Positions 1 to 5,957 of a stretch of 11,985 nucleotides of DNA are shown here, in pieces. The stretch comes from an uncultured bacterium. GTDB taxonomy: Bacteria > Patescibacteriota > Patescibacteriia > UBA1558 > GWA2-36-10. Position 1 is the first letter of the stretch, and each line of letters starts with the position of its first letter. The notes below the pieces were generated by a model. That model was not told where the DNA came from. It saw only the letters and a program-made list of their open reading frames with translations, and ran no database searches. The stretch covers positions 1 through 11,985 of the forward strand of contig CALDOH010000124.1 of assembly GCA_937912185.1 (NCBI GenBank). Reading direction: 5' to 3'. Position numbers and translations under genes: made by a program.

Positions 1-17
1 CGTAAAGATTACGGGGA

Positions 18-848
18 TTAGACCTTGGCAATATGCGCCAACAAATACTCAACACCTTTGGTGAGTATCTCGTCTGACGGTGCTACTAATTTTGACTGAC
101 AGTGACTCTTGTATTCTTCTGACGCATTACCGACAGCACATTGGATGATAGACTTATCAGCCAAAAAATCTCCCATGCTATCACCAATCATGTACACTTG
201 CCTGTTCGGAAATATTTCCTTGATGTGGCTAAGAGCCCAAGACTTACTAGCCCCCTTCTCATGGAGGATCATAATACCATAGTCATGGTTGACATCGGGC
301 TCTGACAAGTATGACCTCATACCAATCTCGTCTACTATCGACAAGATGAATCTAGAAAATGATTCACTCAAAGCATTGTCGATCACCAGACTACGATTGA
401 CCAATCTACGGAAAAGACAGGCAAAGCTGACACTGCGCAAAGAATTCAAGATAATCCAATCGCTATCGGGACTATCTATATCCCCTACGTCGCGGATGAA
501 TTCAGTCGAGTCGCAAGACAAAATACGGACATTTGGAAAAACCAGACGAATACGATTGATAACCAGAGTAAACAACTTGATCCAGGGATCACGCTCACGC
601 AAAAAGATAGTATCATCTTGATAGGCAAAAGCTCCTCCGAGCTCGGATATAATAGGACCACGCATGCCGAAATTGGCTGCCCACTCCTGCATTCTCAACA
701 TTGGAGAATCAGAATTCAAGCCAATAAGCATACCATCGTTTTGGACTGCCAAAACCGAACGAGCCAAACCAGGACTATTCGGTCTATAGTCAGTTCCGAT
801 GATTGTCTTGTCTACGTCGCACAAAACTAGCTTTGGTTTCTTTTGCAT
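18..848 (-). CDS. HAD-superfamily phosphatase (Cof/IIB-like)
   Basis: A 276-residue cytosolic hydrolase of the haloacid dehalogenase superfamily; it probably removes phosphate from a small metabolite such as a sugar phosphate, but the substrate cannot be read from sequence. Motif I is DVDKT at residues 11-15 (nucleophile D11, general acid D13). Motif II is the S/N of LNSDS near 44-48, the motif III lysine lies in GASKSWAL (about K202), and motif IV is GDSMGD at 222-227. The large insert between motifs II and III (about residues 60-190) fits a type IIB cap. The ATG at 846-848 is preferred over an upstream in-frame ATG at 884 because AAAGGAG lies 5-6 bases before it. It diverges from the deacylase gene across a palindromic promoter region. 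The family is clear; a specific function is not. Confidence 0.85.
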   Translation of the reverse strand: MQKKPKLVLCDVDKTIIGTDYRPNSPGLARSVLAVQNDGMLIGLNSDSPMLRMQEWAANFGMRGPIISELGGAFAYQDDTIFLRERDPWIKLFTLVINRIRLVFPNVRILSCDSTEFIRDVGDIDSPDSDWIILNSLRSVSFACLFRRLVNRSLVIDNALSESFSRFILSIVDEIGMRSYLSEPDVNHDYGIMILHEKGASKSWALSHIKEIFPNRQVYMIGDSMGDFLADKSIIQCAVGNASEEYKSHCQSKLVAPSDEILTKGVEYLLAHIAKV

Positions 849-892
849 TAGTACTCCTTTCACTGACCAAACTTCAATGTACAAGTATGCTT

Positions 893-922
893 ATAATACA
901 AAATAATATTACAATTTGTCAA
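893..922 (-). promoter_or_regulatory. Predicted promoter of the HAD phosphatase gene
   Basis: On the minus strand a perfect -35 TTGACA (922-917) is followed after 18 bases by TATTAT (898-893). The -35 lies inside the left arm of the inverted repeat at 907-942. Seen by eye only. Confidence 0.5.
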
Positions 923-942
923 TAGGTTGACAAATTGTAATA
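907..942. promoter_or_regulatory. 16-bp perfect inverted repeat between divergent genes (candidate operator)
   Basis: TATTACAATTTGTCAA and its exact reverse complement are separated by only TAGG. Each arm contains a smaller near-palindrome, ACAA(T/A)TTGT, with centres 19 bp apart, which would suit two bound dimers or a tetramer on one face of the helix. The inner ends of the arms are the two -35 hexamers (TGTCAA and TTGACA) of the divergent promoters, so one bound protein could block both. There is no T-tract, so a terminator is unlikely. Confidence 0.6.
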
Positions 943-957
943 ACAAAGTAATAATTT
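928..957 (+). promoter_or_regulatory. Predicted promoter of the deacylase gene
   Basis: TTGACA at 928-933, an 18-base spacer, then TAATTT at 952-957. The geometry mirrors that of the opposing promoter. The -35 box is part of the right arm of the inverted repeat. Confidence 0.5.
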
Positions 958-1005
958 AGAATAAAGTGTCCCTTAAAACCATTAAACTAGGAGAGGAAGT
1001 TAAAC

Positions 1006-1860
1006 ATGAAAAAAGACCCTAGCATCTTTAGTATCGAAGGCCAGCAGGCTGGTCCGACCGTCACCATTATGGCGGGCGTTCATGGCAATGAAATTGGCGG
1101 CATCTTGGCAGTGATGAGGATTCTGTCTTTGATCCAAACAAAGCAGCTCACTATCAAGGCTGGCAGAGTCAATCTCATCTTTGCCAATCTACTAGCCATC
1201 GGCCAAGGTCAACGTCAGACCAACATGAACCTCAATCGAGCCTTTCGTCCAGACGATACCTACAGCACCGAAGAATTGATGAGCTACGAAATCCATCGCG
1301 CCAGAGAACTGATGCCCTATCTACGTGAAAGCCACGGTCTACTAGACCTGCACTCCAGCATGAATCGTCAGAGTACTCCGTTTATCATTTGCGAACCACA
1401 TTCCTATCCCCTTGCGACCAAATTGCCAGTTGAAATCGTATCCCGTGGCTGGGATATCATCGAAGCTGGTGGTACCGACTACTTTGTCAACCAAAACCCC
1501 ACCGGACGCAACTTTGGCATTTGTATTGAGTGCGGTTATCACAATGACCCCAAAGCACCTGAGCGAGCTTTCCAAGCCGCTATGATTTTCCTGGCCGACT
1601 TTGGCTGCATCGATCCTCAGGAAGGCTATCCTCCAGCTAACCTAGAACAACGCCGTATCTGGGCTAATCAGATCTACCACACCAAGGTCAATTTCAAACT
1701 AGCAAACGAGTTTGCTGACTTCCAAGCTTTGGCCGCTGATACATTGATAGGTCATGACGGCGAACAAGAAGTTCGTACCCAACAAGACTGCGTCATCATC
1801 TTTCCCCACGATTGTAAGGGCTCCAATGACGAAGCCTTTATCCTGGGTATCGACGAATAA
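1006..1860 (+). CDS. Succinylglutamate desuccinylase/aspartoacylase-family zinc hydrolase (M14-like)
   Basis: A 284-residue cytosolic zinc-dependent deacylase related to AstE and aspartoacylase, enzymes that cut an acyl group from an amino acid. The first two zinc ligands are H26 and E29 in GVHGNEIGG. NMNLNRAF at 73-80 matches the substrate-binding N/R segment, the third ligand is H116 in LDLHSSM, and E175 in ICIECGYH is the likely catalytic glutamate. The C-terminal 60 residues fit the small beta domain of the family. The start is supported by AGGAGAGGA at 989-997, eight bases before the ATG. It is the only plus-strand gene and ends at its own terminator. No arginine-degradation genes are nearby, so calling it astE would be unjustified; a peptide or N-acyl amino acid substrate is equally possible. 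Confidence 0.85.
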   Translation: MKKDPSIFSIEGQQAGPTVTIMAGVHGNEIGGILAVMRILSLIQTKQLTIKAGRVNLIFANLLAIGQGQRQTNMNLNRAFRPDDTYSTEELMSYEIHRARELMPYLRESHGLLDLHSSMNRQSTPFIICEPHSYPLATKLPVEIVSRGWDIIEAGGTDYFVNQNPTGRNFGICIECGYHNDPKAPERAFQAAMIFLADFGCIDPQEGYPPANLEQRRIWANQIYHTKVNFKLANEFADFQALAADTLIGHDGEQEVRTQQDCVIIFPHDCKGSNDEAFILGIDE

Positions 1861-1863
1861 ACT

Positions 1864-1892
1864 AAAGTCCCATCAACGATGGGACTTTTTTA
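1864..1892 (+). terminator. Rho-independent terminator after the deacylase gene
   Basis: An 11-bp stem AAAGTCCCATC / GATGGGACTTT with a three-base loop, followed by TTT, sits three bases after the stop codon. It also abuts the stop codon of the convergent dipeptidase gene and could work weakly in both directions. Confidence 0.85.
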
Positions 1893-2576
1893 TTTTCCTG
1901 CCTTGCCGGCAGGCAGGTTAAAATCTATTAGTGAGTAAAGCGACTGCTGCTGTTTATAAAAAGCTGCCCATTCTTTGTCACCATAGGAAAAATGCCACCA
2001 CTCTCCATAGAAAGGCGCAAAACCAACCTCTATCATCAAATCATGAAGCAATGCTCTGTTTTGTCTTTGCTCGTCGCTTATATTTTTATAAAAAGTTTGA
2101 ATTTTTTCTTCATCAGAAAAATCAGCAATAGTCGTACCCATATCCAAATCTACTTGAGAACTAATGGTGGTAATGTCCACCGCTCCACCGACGGTGTGCC
2201 CTGCTACATTAGGTGCTGCTACAAACAAGTGAACTTTGGCATACAACTCTTCGTCTGTTAAACCAGGTTCTTGAGATTTTATTTCCTGTTTTCTTTTATC
2301 AAAATAGTCTTGCTGTATTTCTGGATGACGATAACCATAGACAACCTTCAGGCTATAGTCTGAATTTTTGGTCTTCAAATTTTCACTAACTTGGATCAAC
2401 ATTTTAGCCACAGTTTCACGAACATAAATTTCATCCCCGACATAAGCCAACATGTCTTTTTTTTCATACTGACAGACTATTTTGGGCGCCCTTTTACTGA
2501 GGCTGACCAATTTTTCCTTATTTTCTCCAGCCTTTATCTTGGCTAGGTCATAATAGGTTAATATATCTTTTTTCAT
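1890..2576 (-). CDS. D-alanyl-D-alanine dipeptidase (VanX/M15D type)
   Basis: A 228-residue zinc peptidase of the VanX/DdpX family, which hydrolyses D-Ala-D-Ala. The catalytic arginine is R83 in YGYRHPE. Zinc ligands are H127 and D134 in AGHTVGGAVDIT and H195 in GEWWHFSYGD, with catalytic E192. No signal peptide is visible, so it is predicted cytosolic, like VanX. The ATG at 2574-2576 is chosen because the longer reading frame would start inside tRNA-His. There is no clear Shine-Dalgarno; a TATAGT at 2591-2586 could be a -10 for a nearly leaderless transcript. The last eight residues, LPAGKAGK, come from a palindromic repeat. No vanH, vanA or two-component genes are present, so peptidoglycan turnover or D-Ala salvage is likelier than glycopeptide resistance. 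Confidence 0.85.
   Translation of the reverse strand: MKKDILTYYDLAKIKAGENKEKLVSLSKRAPKIVCQYEKKDMLAYVGDEIYVRETVAKMLIQVSENLKTKNSDYSLKVVYGYRHPEIQQDYFDKRKQEIKSQEPGLTDEELYAKVHLFVAAPNVAGHTVGGAVDITTISSQVDLDMGTTIADFSDEEKIQTFYKNISDEQRQNRALLHDLMIEVGFAPFYGEWWHFSYGDKEWAAFYKQQQSLYSLIDFNLPAGKAGK
1897..1917. repeat. Short GC-rich palindromic repeat forming a protein C-terminus
   Basis: CCTGCCT and AGGCAGG arms flank a 7-base loop, with the 8-bp palindrome TGCCGGCA overlapping the right arm. On the minus strand it is read in frame as the LPAGKAGK tail of the dipeptidase. From memory, near-identical repeats and LPAGRQ-like tails recur in Patescibacteria gene predictions. Confidence 0.65.
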
Positions 2577-2606
2577 AATAAAATCACTATAACATCTTTT
2601 TTTGGA

Positions 2607-2636
2607 TAAAAAAAGAGGTCCTACCGAAGCAGGACC
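2607..2636 (-). terminator. Rho-independent terminator after tRNA-His
   Basis: On the minus strand an 8-bp stem begins GGTCCTGC, is capped by a TTCG tetraloop with C-G closure (GTAGGACC on the other side), and is followed by TCTTTTTTT. It starts 8 bases after the encoded CCA end of tRNA-His. Confidence 0.9.
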
Positions 2637-2643
2637 GAATATA

Positions 2644-2720
2644 TGGAGGGGATAACGGGGCTCGAACCCGTGACATTCTGGACCACAACCAGATGCTCTA
2701 GCCAACTGAGCTATATCCCC
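2644..2720 (-). tRNA. tRNA-His (GTG), lacking G-1:C73
   Basis: A complete cloverleaf: acceptor GGGGATA/TATCCCC, D arm GCTC...GAGC, anticodon stem TCTGG/CCAGA with loop TTGTGGT (anticodon GTG, His), variable loop ATGTC, T arm ACGGG-TTCGAGC-CCCGT, and an encoded CCA. The base before G1 is A (2721) and the discriminator is T (2647), so the usual G-1:C73 identity pair is absent; A-1 and U73 could pair instead. It lies 26 bp downstream of hisS with no promoter visible between them and is followed directly by a terminator, so it is probably processed from the hisS transcript. Confidence 0.93.
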
Positions 2721-2746
2721 TCTTAATTTCTAATGTACTTGTGTGC

Positions 2747-4117
2747 CTAGTCCAGGACTAGGATTCCGCTCGCCATGAGCTTAGCACACATAAAATTCCT
2801 GTCAACTGCGTCCTGCTGCCTGGTAACCAGGTTCTTGATCGCCACCTGTCCGGCAGCAAACTCCTGCAGGCCGACGATGACCACGAACTGAGCACCACGA
2901 CTGGCAGCATAGCCGATCTGGCCACCGATACTGGTTTCCGTACCCATGTAGAGTTCGGTTCTCAGGCCGATCTGCCGCAGTTCAGCAGCGGCTTTGACGG
3001 CTTCGAAACGAAGCTCTTCATCGGGAAAGATGACCACGACTTGCGGTCGAACCACAGCACTGTCGTCAAGCAAGCCGAGCTGCTCCATCGCCGTGAAGAG
3101 TCGATCGACGCCGACCGAAGCTCCAGTAGCCGGAATACTCTGCTTGCTAAAGCGACTGACCAGGCCATCGAAACGACCACCGGAAAAGACCGAGCCGAAA
3201 GTCGGCAGGTCGGTGAGCATGGTCTCGAAGACCGGTCCGGTGTAGTAGCCGAGGCCTCGGGCCACGGACAAGTCCAGCGTCCAACGCTGGGGATCAACAC
3301 CAGCGGCTTCTACACCACGAACGATGTCCTTGAGCTCACGGAAGCCCTGAGCAGCCTCGGACACCCCGCCCATCAGCTCGCCCAACTGGGCCTGGATCTC
3401 GTCGTTATCACCCCGGATGCCGATGAACTCGACCAGCTTGCCGACGACGTCAGCGGAAAGACCAGGACTTTCGTCCCACTCGTTGAGCGGCTTGGTAGCC
3501 AGCTCATCCTTGACGCCATCGAGGCCGATCTTGTCCAACTTGTCCAGGATACGAAGCACCGAAGTGATCTTGGCCGGATCAAAACCGGCGTAGTACGGCA
3601 GAGCGTTGAGGATCTGGCGGGTATTGACCCGGATCATGAAGTTGGCGATCTTGAGTTCACGCATGACCAGGTAGATCATGTTGATGATCTCGACGTCCGC
3701 CAAGAGGCTAGAGGTACCGACAGTGTCAGCATCAAGCTGAGCAAACTCCCGATAACGACCGGCTTGAGGCTTTTCGCCGCGGAAGACCCGGCCCATTTGC
3801 CAGCGCTTGAACGGCTTGGGCAGTTCCGGATACTGAGCGACCACTCGGGCCAGAGGCACGGTCAGGTCGAACCTGAGTGCCAGTGGATCCCGGTTTTTGC
3901 TCGGATCCTTGATCCGGAAAATGTTCCCACTGAAATCGGGATCACCACCGGTGAGCACCTCTTCGCGCTCCAGCATCGAAGTCTCGAGCGGCACAAAGCC
4001 GAACAACTCGTACACTCCGATGACCCGGTTGATGAGGTCCCTTCTCTGTGCTGCCTGTTCTGGCAACAAGTCACGGACGCCTCCCGGGCATCCCGGTTTG
4101 ATGATCTTGTCATTCAT
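2747..4117 (-). CDS. hisS: Histidyl-tRNA synthetase
   Basis: A class II synthetase that charges tRNA-His with histidine; 456 residues, slightly longer than the roughly 420 of many bacterial HisRS. The catalytic core includes FDLTVPLAR near 83-91 and motif 2 around 109-131 (GRVFRGEKPQAGRYREF). The histidine-binding motif is RGLGYYTGPVFE (287-298) and motif 3 is GASVGVDRL (332-340). The C-terminal anticodon-binding domain runs from about 357 to the end. The motif 2 region with LDADTVG recalls the alphaproteobacterial HisRS type. The ATG at 4115-4117 is preferred to the GTG at 4126 because AGGAAG lies eight bases before the ATG but abuts the GTG. tRNA-His follows 26 bp downstream. The gene is clearly more GC-rich than cysS or gap (one 60-base stretch counts 63% GC against 33% in cysS), which suggests acquisition by transfer. 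Confidence 0.93.
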   Translation of the reverse strand: MNDKIIKPGCPGGVRDLLPEQAAQRRDLINRVIGVYELFGFVPLETSMLEREEVLTGGDPDFSGNIFRIKDPSKNRDPLALRFDLTVPLARVVAQYPELPKPFKRWQMGRVFRGEKPQAGRYREFAQLDADTVGTSSLLADVEIINMIYLVMRELKIANFMIRVNTRQILNALPYYAGFDPAKITSVLRILDKLDKIGLDGVKDELATKPLNEWDESPGLSADVVGKLVEFIGIRGDNDEIQAQLGELMGGVSEAAQGFRELKDIVRGVEAAGVDPQRWTLDLSVARGLGYYTGPVFETMLTDLPTFGSVFSGGRFDGLVSRFSKQSIPATGASVGVDRLFTAMEQLGLLDDSAVVRPQVVVIFPDEELRFEAVKAAAELRQIGLRTELYMGTETSIGGQIGYAASRGAQFVVIVGLQEFAAGQVAIKNLVTRQQDAVDRNFMCAKLMASGILVLD

Positions 4118-4179
4118 CAGAAACACTTCCTTTCGAAGGTTGGTTGACAGGGTTTCAAGGTGCGATGCGTTATACTACT

Positions 4180-4208
4180 ATAACACAGGAATATACTATT
4201 TTTGTCAA
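4180..4208 (-). promoter_or_regulatory. Predicted hisS promoter
   Basis: On the minus strand TTGACA (4208-4203) is followed after 17 bases by TGTTAT (4185-4180). TATAGT slightly downstream is an alternative -10. The leader would be about 55 bases and contains the AGGAAG ribosome site. Confidence 0.45.
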
Positions 4209-4255
4209 TAAAAGTCAAGAATATTAAATAAATAAAAATAAAACAAAAAAACTCG

Positions 4256-4371
4256 CCAAAAAGAAAAGGCGGACGTCCCGGGTGCGCAGGGAACTCTCGG
4301 TCTGTGGGAGGTCCTCTCAGAGGAGAGAAGTCACAAACTTTGAATCGGCCCCCAAGGGAACCACGTCCGCC
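4256..4371 (-). ncRNA. Structured RNA of unknown family, with terminator-like tail
   Basis: A GC-rich 104-base segment (4268-4371) closed by a perfect 9-bp stem, GGCGGACGT with ACGTCCGCC. On the minus strand it is followed by TTTTCTTTTT. Inside, GTTTGTG (bases 34-40) pairs with CACAGAC (66-72) and TTCTCTC with GAGAGGA (43-49/54-60), giving one long irregular hairpin; GTTCCCT occurs once on each side. No ribosome site or open frame of useful length is seen. It starts five bases after the CCA of the upstream tRNA-like gene and probably shares its promoter. I looked for the SRP apical motif, a T-box sequence and tmRNA features and did not find them. A processed small RNA, a diverged known RNA, or a leader element acting on hisS are all open. 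Confidence 0.6.
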
Positions 4372-4376
4372 AAAAA

Positions 4377-4452
4377 TGGTACTGGGGAAGGGATTTGAAC
4401 CCTCAACCTTCCGACAAAGTCGGATGCTCTATCCAAATTGAGCTACCCCAGG
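4377..4452 (-). tRNA. Atypical tRNA with 5-base anticodon loop (identity uncertain, TTT central)
   Basis: Most of a tRNA is present: acceptor CCTGGGG/CCCCAGT, T8-A9, D arm GCTC...GAGC with GG in the loop, variable loop AGGTT, T arm GAGGG-TTCAAAT-CCCTT, A73 and encoded CCA. Two features are abnormal. The anticodon arm is 15 bases, not 17: TCCGA-CTTTG-TCGGA leaves a five-base loop (or, with six pairs, a three-base loop TTT). And pair 1-72 is a C-U mismatch. If read normally the central TTT would suggest lysine, but the reading is unsafe. A near-consensus promoter lies upstream, which argues against a dead remnant. It could be a functional oddity, a tRNA-like regulatory RNA, a recent pseudogene, or a sequence error. 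Confidence 0.7.
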
Positions 4453-4492
4453 GTTTCTATTTCACATAAACGAACCTTTGAGTACAATCGCC

Positions 4493-4521
4493 ACAATACC
4501 ATAAAAGACAAAATATGTCAA
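4493..4521 (-). promoter_or_regulatory. Strong predicted promoter for the atypical tRNA and structured RNA
   Basis: Perfect -35 TTGACA (4521-4516), exactly 17 bases, then TGG before TATTGT (4498-4493), an extended -10. Transcription would start near 4486, about 33 bases before the tRNA. It begins immediately after the cysS terminator, so the unit is independent of cysS. Confidence 0.75.
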
Positions 4522-4525
4522 CACT

Positions 4526-4559
4526 AAAAAACCGCCTCCCGCTGAACGGGAGGCGGTTT
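4526..4559 (-). terminator. Rho-independent terminator after cysS
   Basis: A 13-bp perfect stem AAACCGCCTCCCG / CGGGAGGCGGTTT with a five-base loop, ending in TTTTTT on the minus strand. It lies ten bases after the cysS stop codon. Confidence 0.93.
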
Positions 4560-4568
4560 AAATATTAT

Positions 4569-5957
4569 TTATTTCAACCAATCATAGATTGCCTTTTGAC
4601 CATCGGGCGTATCCTGAACTTCTACACTTATTCCTTTAAGTTGGTCTCTAAGTTGATCAGAACGTGGCCAATCCTTATCATCACGAACTTCTTGTCTTTT
4701 TTTGAGTAAGTCCTCTGCTTCTTTGGGTAAAGCCAAAGATTTTGTTCGTAAAGTAGCCAAATCAAGACCCAATACTTTATCCATCTCTAGTATAGTAGCT
4801 AGTTTATCTGCCTCCTCCAGCTTAATTTCAATTACCTTTTGAATTGATGATAGTGCTTTGGCAATATTGAGATCATCTGCTAAAGCAGTGTAAAACTCCT
4901 CTAAACTTGCCTTGTCTACCCTACCCTTCTTGTCGTCATAAAAAGAAATCTCTCTTAAAATATTTTTCAAAGCATTTTGAGAGGCACTCAGTGAATCCCA
5001 AGAAAAATTATGCGGCTTACGATAATTATTTTGTAAAATAAAGTATCTAAGAGCCATTGGTGAATAACCTTTTTCTTTTATATCAGTCAGTTTAATAAAA
5101 ACACCAGCTGACTTGGACATCTTACCACCTTCATAGCGCAAATGCTGATTGTGCAACCAAATATTGGCCTGAAGTTTGCCGGTAACTGCTTCTGATTGGG
5201 CCATTTCATTTGGATGATGGACCGTCAGATGTTCTACTCCGCCAGTGTGAATATCAAAGGTATCTCCCAACTCCATCTGACTCATCACCGAACATTCTAA
5301 ATGCCAACCAGGAAAACCCTTGCCCCAGGGTGAATCCCACTCCATATCACGCTGAGAATTTTCTGGTGAAAATTTCCAAACCGCAAAATCACTGGCATTT
5401 TTCTTTTCTGGATTTTTAGCTACCCTAGCACCCTCTTGTTGGTCTACTTCTGCTAGGTTAGCTAATTGACCATAGTTATTCAATTTGGAAGTATCAAAAT
5501 ACATACCATCGCTAATCTTATAAAGATAACCTTTCTCATCCATGACTTTAGCAAAATCAATCTGCTCTTGAATAACATCTGTCACTCGCAAAAATTTACT
5601 AGGCTCCAAAATATTGAGCTCTTTGATACTAGTTTTGAAAACACCAATGAAATAATCAGCTACTTCCCAGGCGGTCTTTTTTTCTCGACGCTTGGCAGTT
5701 TCCATTTTGTCTTCGCCTTCATCAGCATCAGAGGTCAAGTGACCGACATCGGTCAGATTCATGACATGTTTGACATCGTAGCCCTGAGATAGCAAAAAAC
5801 GCTTGAGTACATCCCAAATAACATAGGCCGATAAATTGCCAATATGTGGATAATCATAAACTGTTGGTCCACAAGTATAGAGACCAACTTTATTTTTTTT
5901 GATCGACTTAAACTCCTCTTTTTGCCGACTTAAGCTGTTCTGGAAGTATATTTTCAC
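4569..5957 (-). CDS. cysS: Cysteinyl-tRNA synthetase
   Basis: A class I synthetase that charges tRNA-Cys; 462 residues, full length for the family. The zinc site is C29 in TCGPTVYD, C222 in WHLECSVM, and H247 and E251 in VHHPNEMAQSE. The HIGH motif is HIGN at 38-41 and the signature loop is KMSKS at 279-283. The C-terminal third is the helical and anticodon-binding part, ending in the usual DTPDG-like region. The start is GTG at 5957-5955, supported by the family's usual beginning (KIYNTLTRKKEEF-like; here KIYFQNSLSRQKEEF). No Shine-Dalgarno is seen: the start codon sits in the end of palindromic repeat 5956-6029, in the context AACGGGGTGAAA, so the leader would fold as a hairpin reaching the start. 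An extended -10 promoter lies just upstream of the repeat, and a strong terminator follows the gene. Confidence 0.95.
   Translation of the reverse strand: MKIYFQNSLSRQKEEFKSIKKNKVGLYTCGPTVYDYPHIGNLSAYVIWDVLKRFLLSQGYDVKHVMNLTDVGHLTSDADEGEDKMETAKRREKKTAWEVADYFIGVFKTSIKELNILEPSKFLRVTDVIQEQIDFAKVMDEKGYLYKISDGMYFDTSKLNNYGQLANLAEVDQQEGARVAKNPEKKNASDFAVWKFSPENSQRDMEWDSPWGKGFPGWHLECSVMSQMELGDTFDIHTGGVEHLTVHHPNEMAQSEAVTGKLQANIWLHNQHLRYEGGKMSKSAGVFIKLTDIKEKGYSPMALRYFILQNNYRKPHNFSWDSLSASQNALKNILREISFYDDKKGRVDKASLEEFYTALADDLNIAKALSSIQKVIEIKLEEADKLATILEMDKVLGLDLATLRTKSLALPKEAEDLLKKRQEVRDDKDWPRSDQLRDQLKGISVEVQDTPDGQKAIYDWLK

Noticed and set aside
849..884. Upstream start for the HAD phosphatase
   Set aside because: The added residues precede the normal beta-strand start and the ribosome site AAAGGAG serves the inner ATG at 848.
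2577..2705. N-terminal extension of the dipeptidase to 271 residues
   Set aside because: It would begin inside tRNA-His and read through the tRNA terminator; family homology begins after the ATG at 2576.
2723..2733. TTAGAAATTAA between hisS and tRNA-His as a remnant of the E1-E3 repeat family
   Set aside because: Eleven AT-rich bases without the CCC/GGG end are too little evidence.
3041..4147. A long open frame (368 codons) on the plus strand opposite hisS
   Set aside because: It is antisense to a well-supported hisS with all motifs; long shadow frames are expected in GC-rich genes. No ribosome site or recognisable domain.
4144..4176. Plus-strand promoter TTGACA...TATACT upstream of the tRNA region
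   Set aside because: The spacer is 21 bases, too long, and no plus-strand gene follows.
4268..4371. Structured RNA as SRP RNA, T-box leader or 6S RNA
   Set aside because: The SRP apical GGAAG/AGCAG pattern and T-box consensus are absent, and it is much shorter than 6S. I could not run a covariance search, so this is a visual rejection only.
4377..4452. Initiator tRNA, because of the 1-72 mismatch
   Set aside because: There is no CAT anticodon and no run of three G-C pairs in the anticodon stem.
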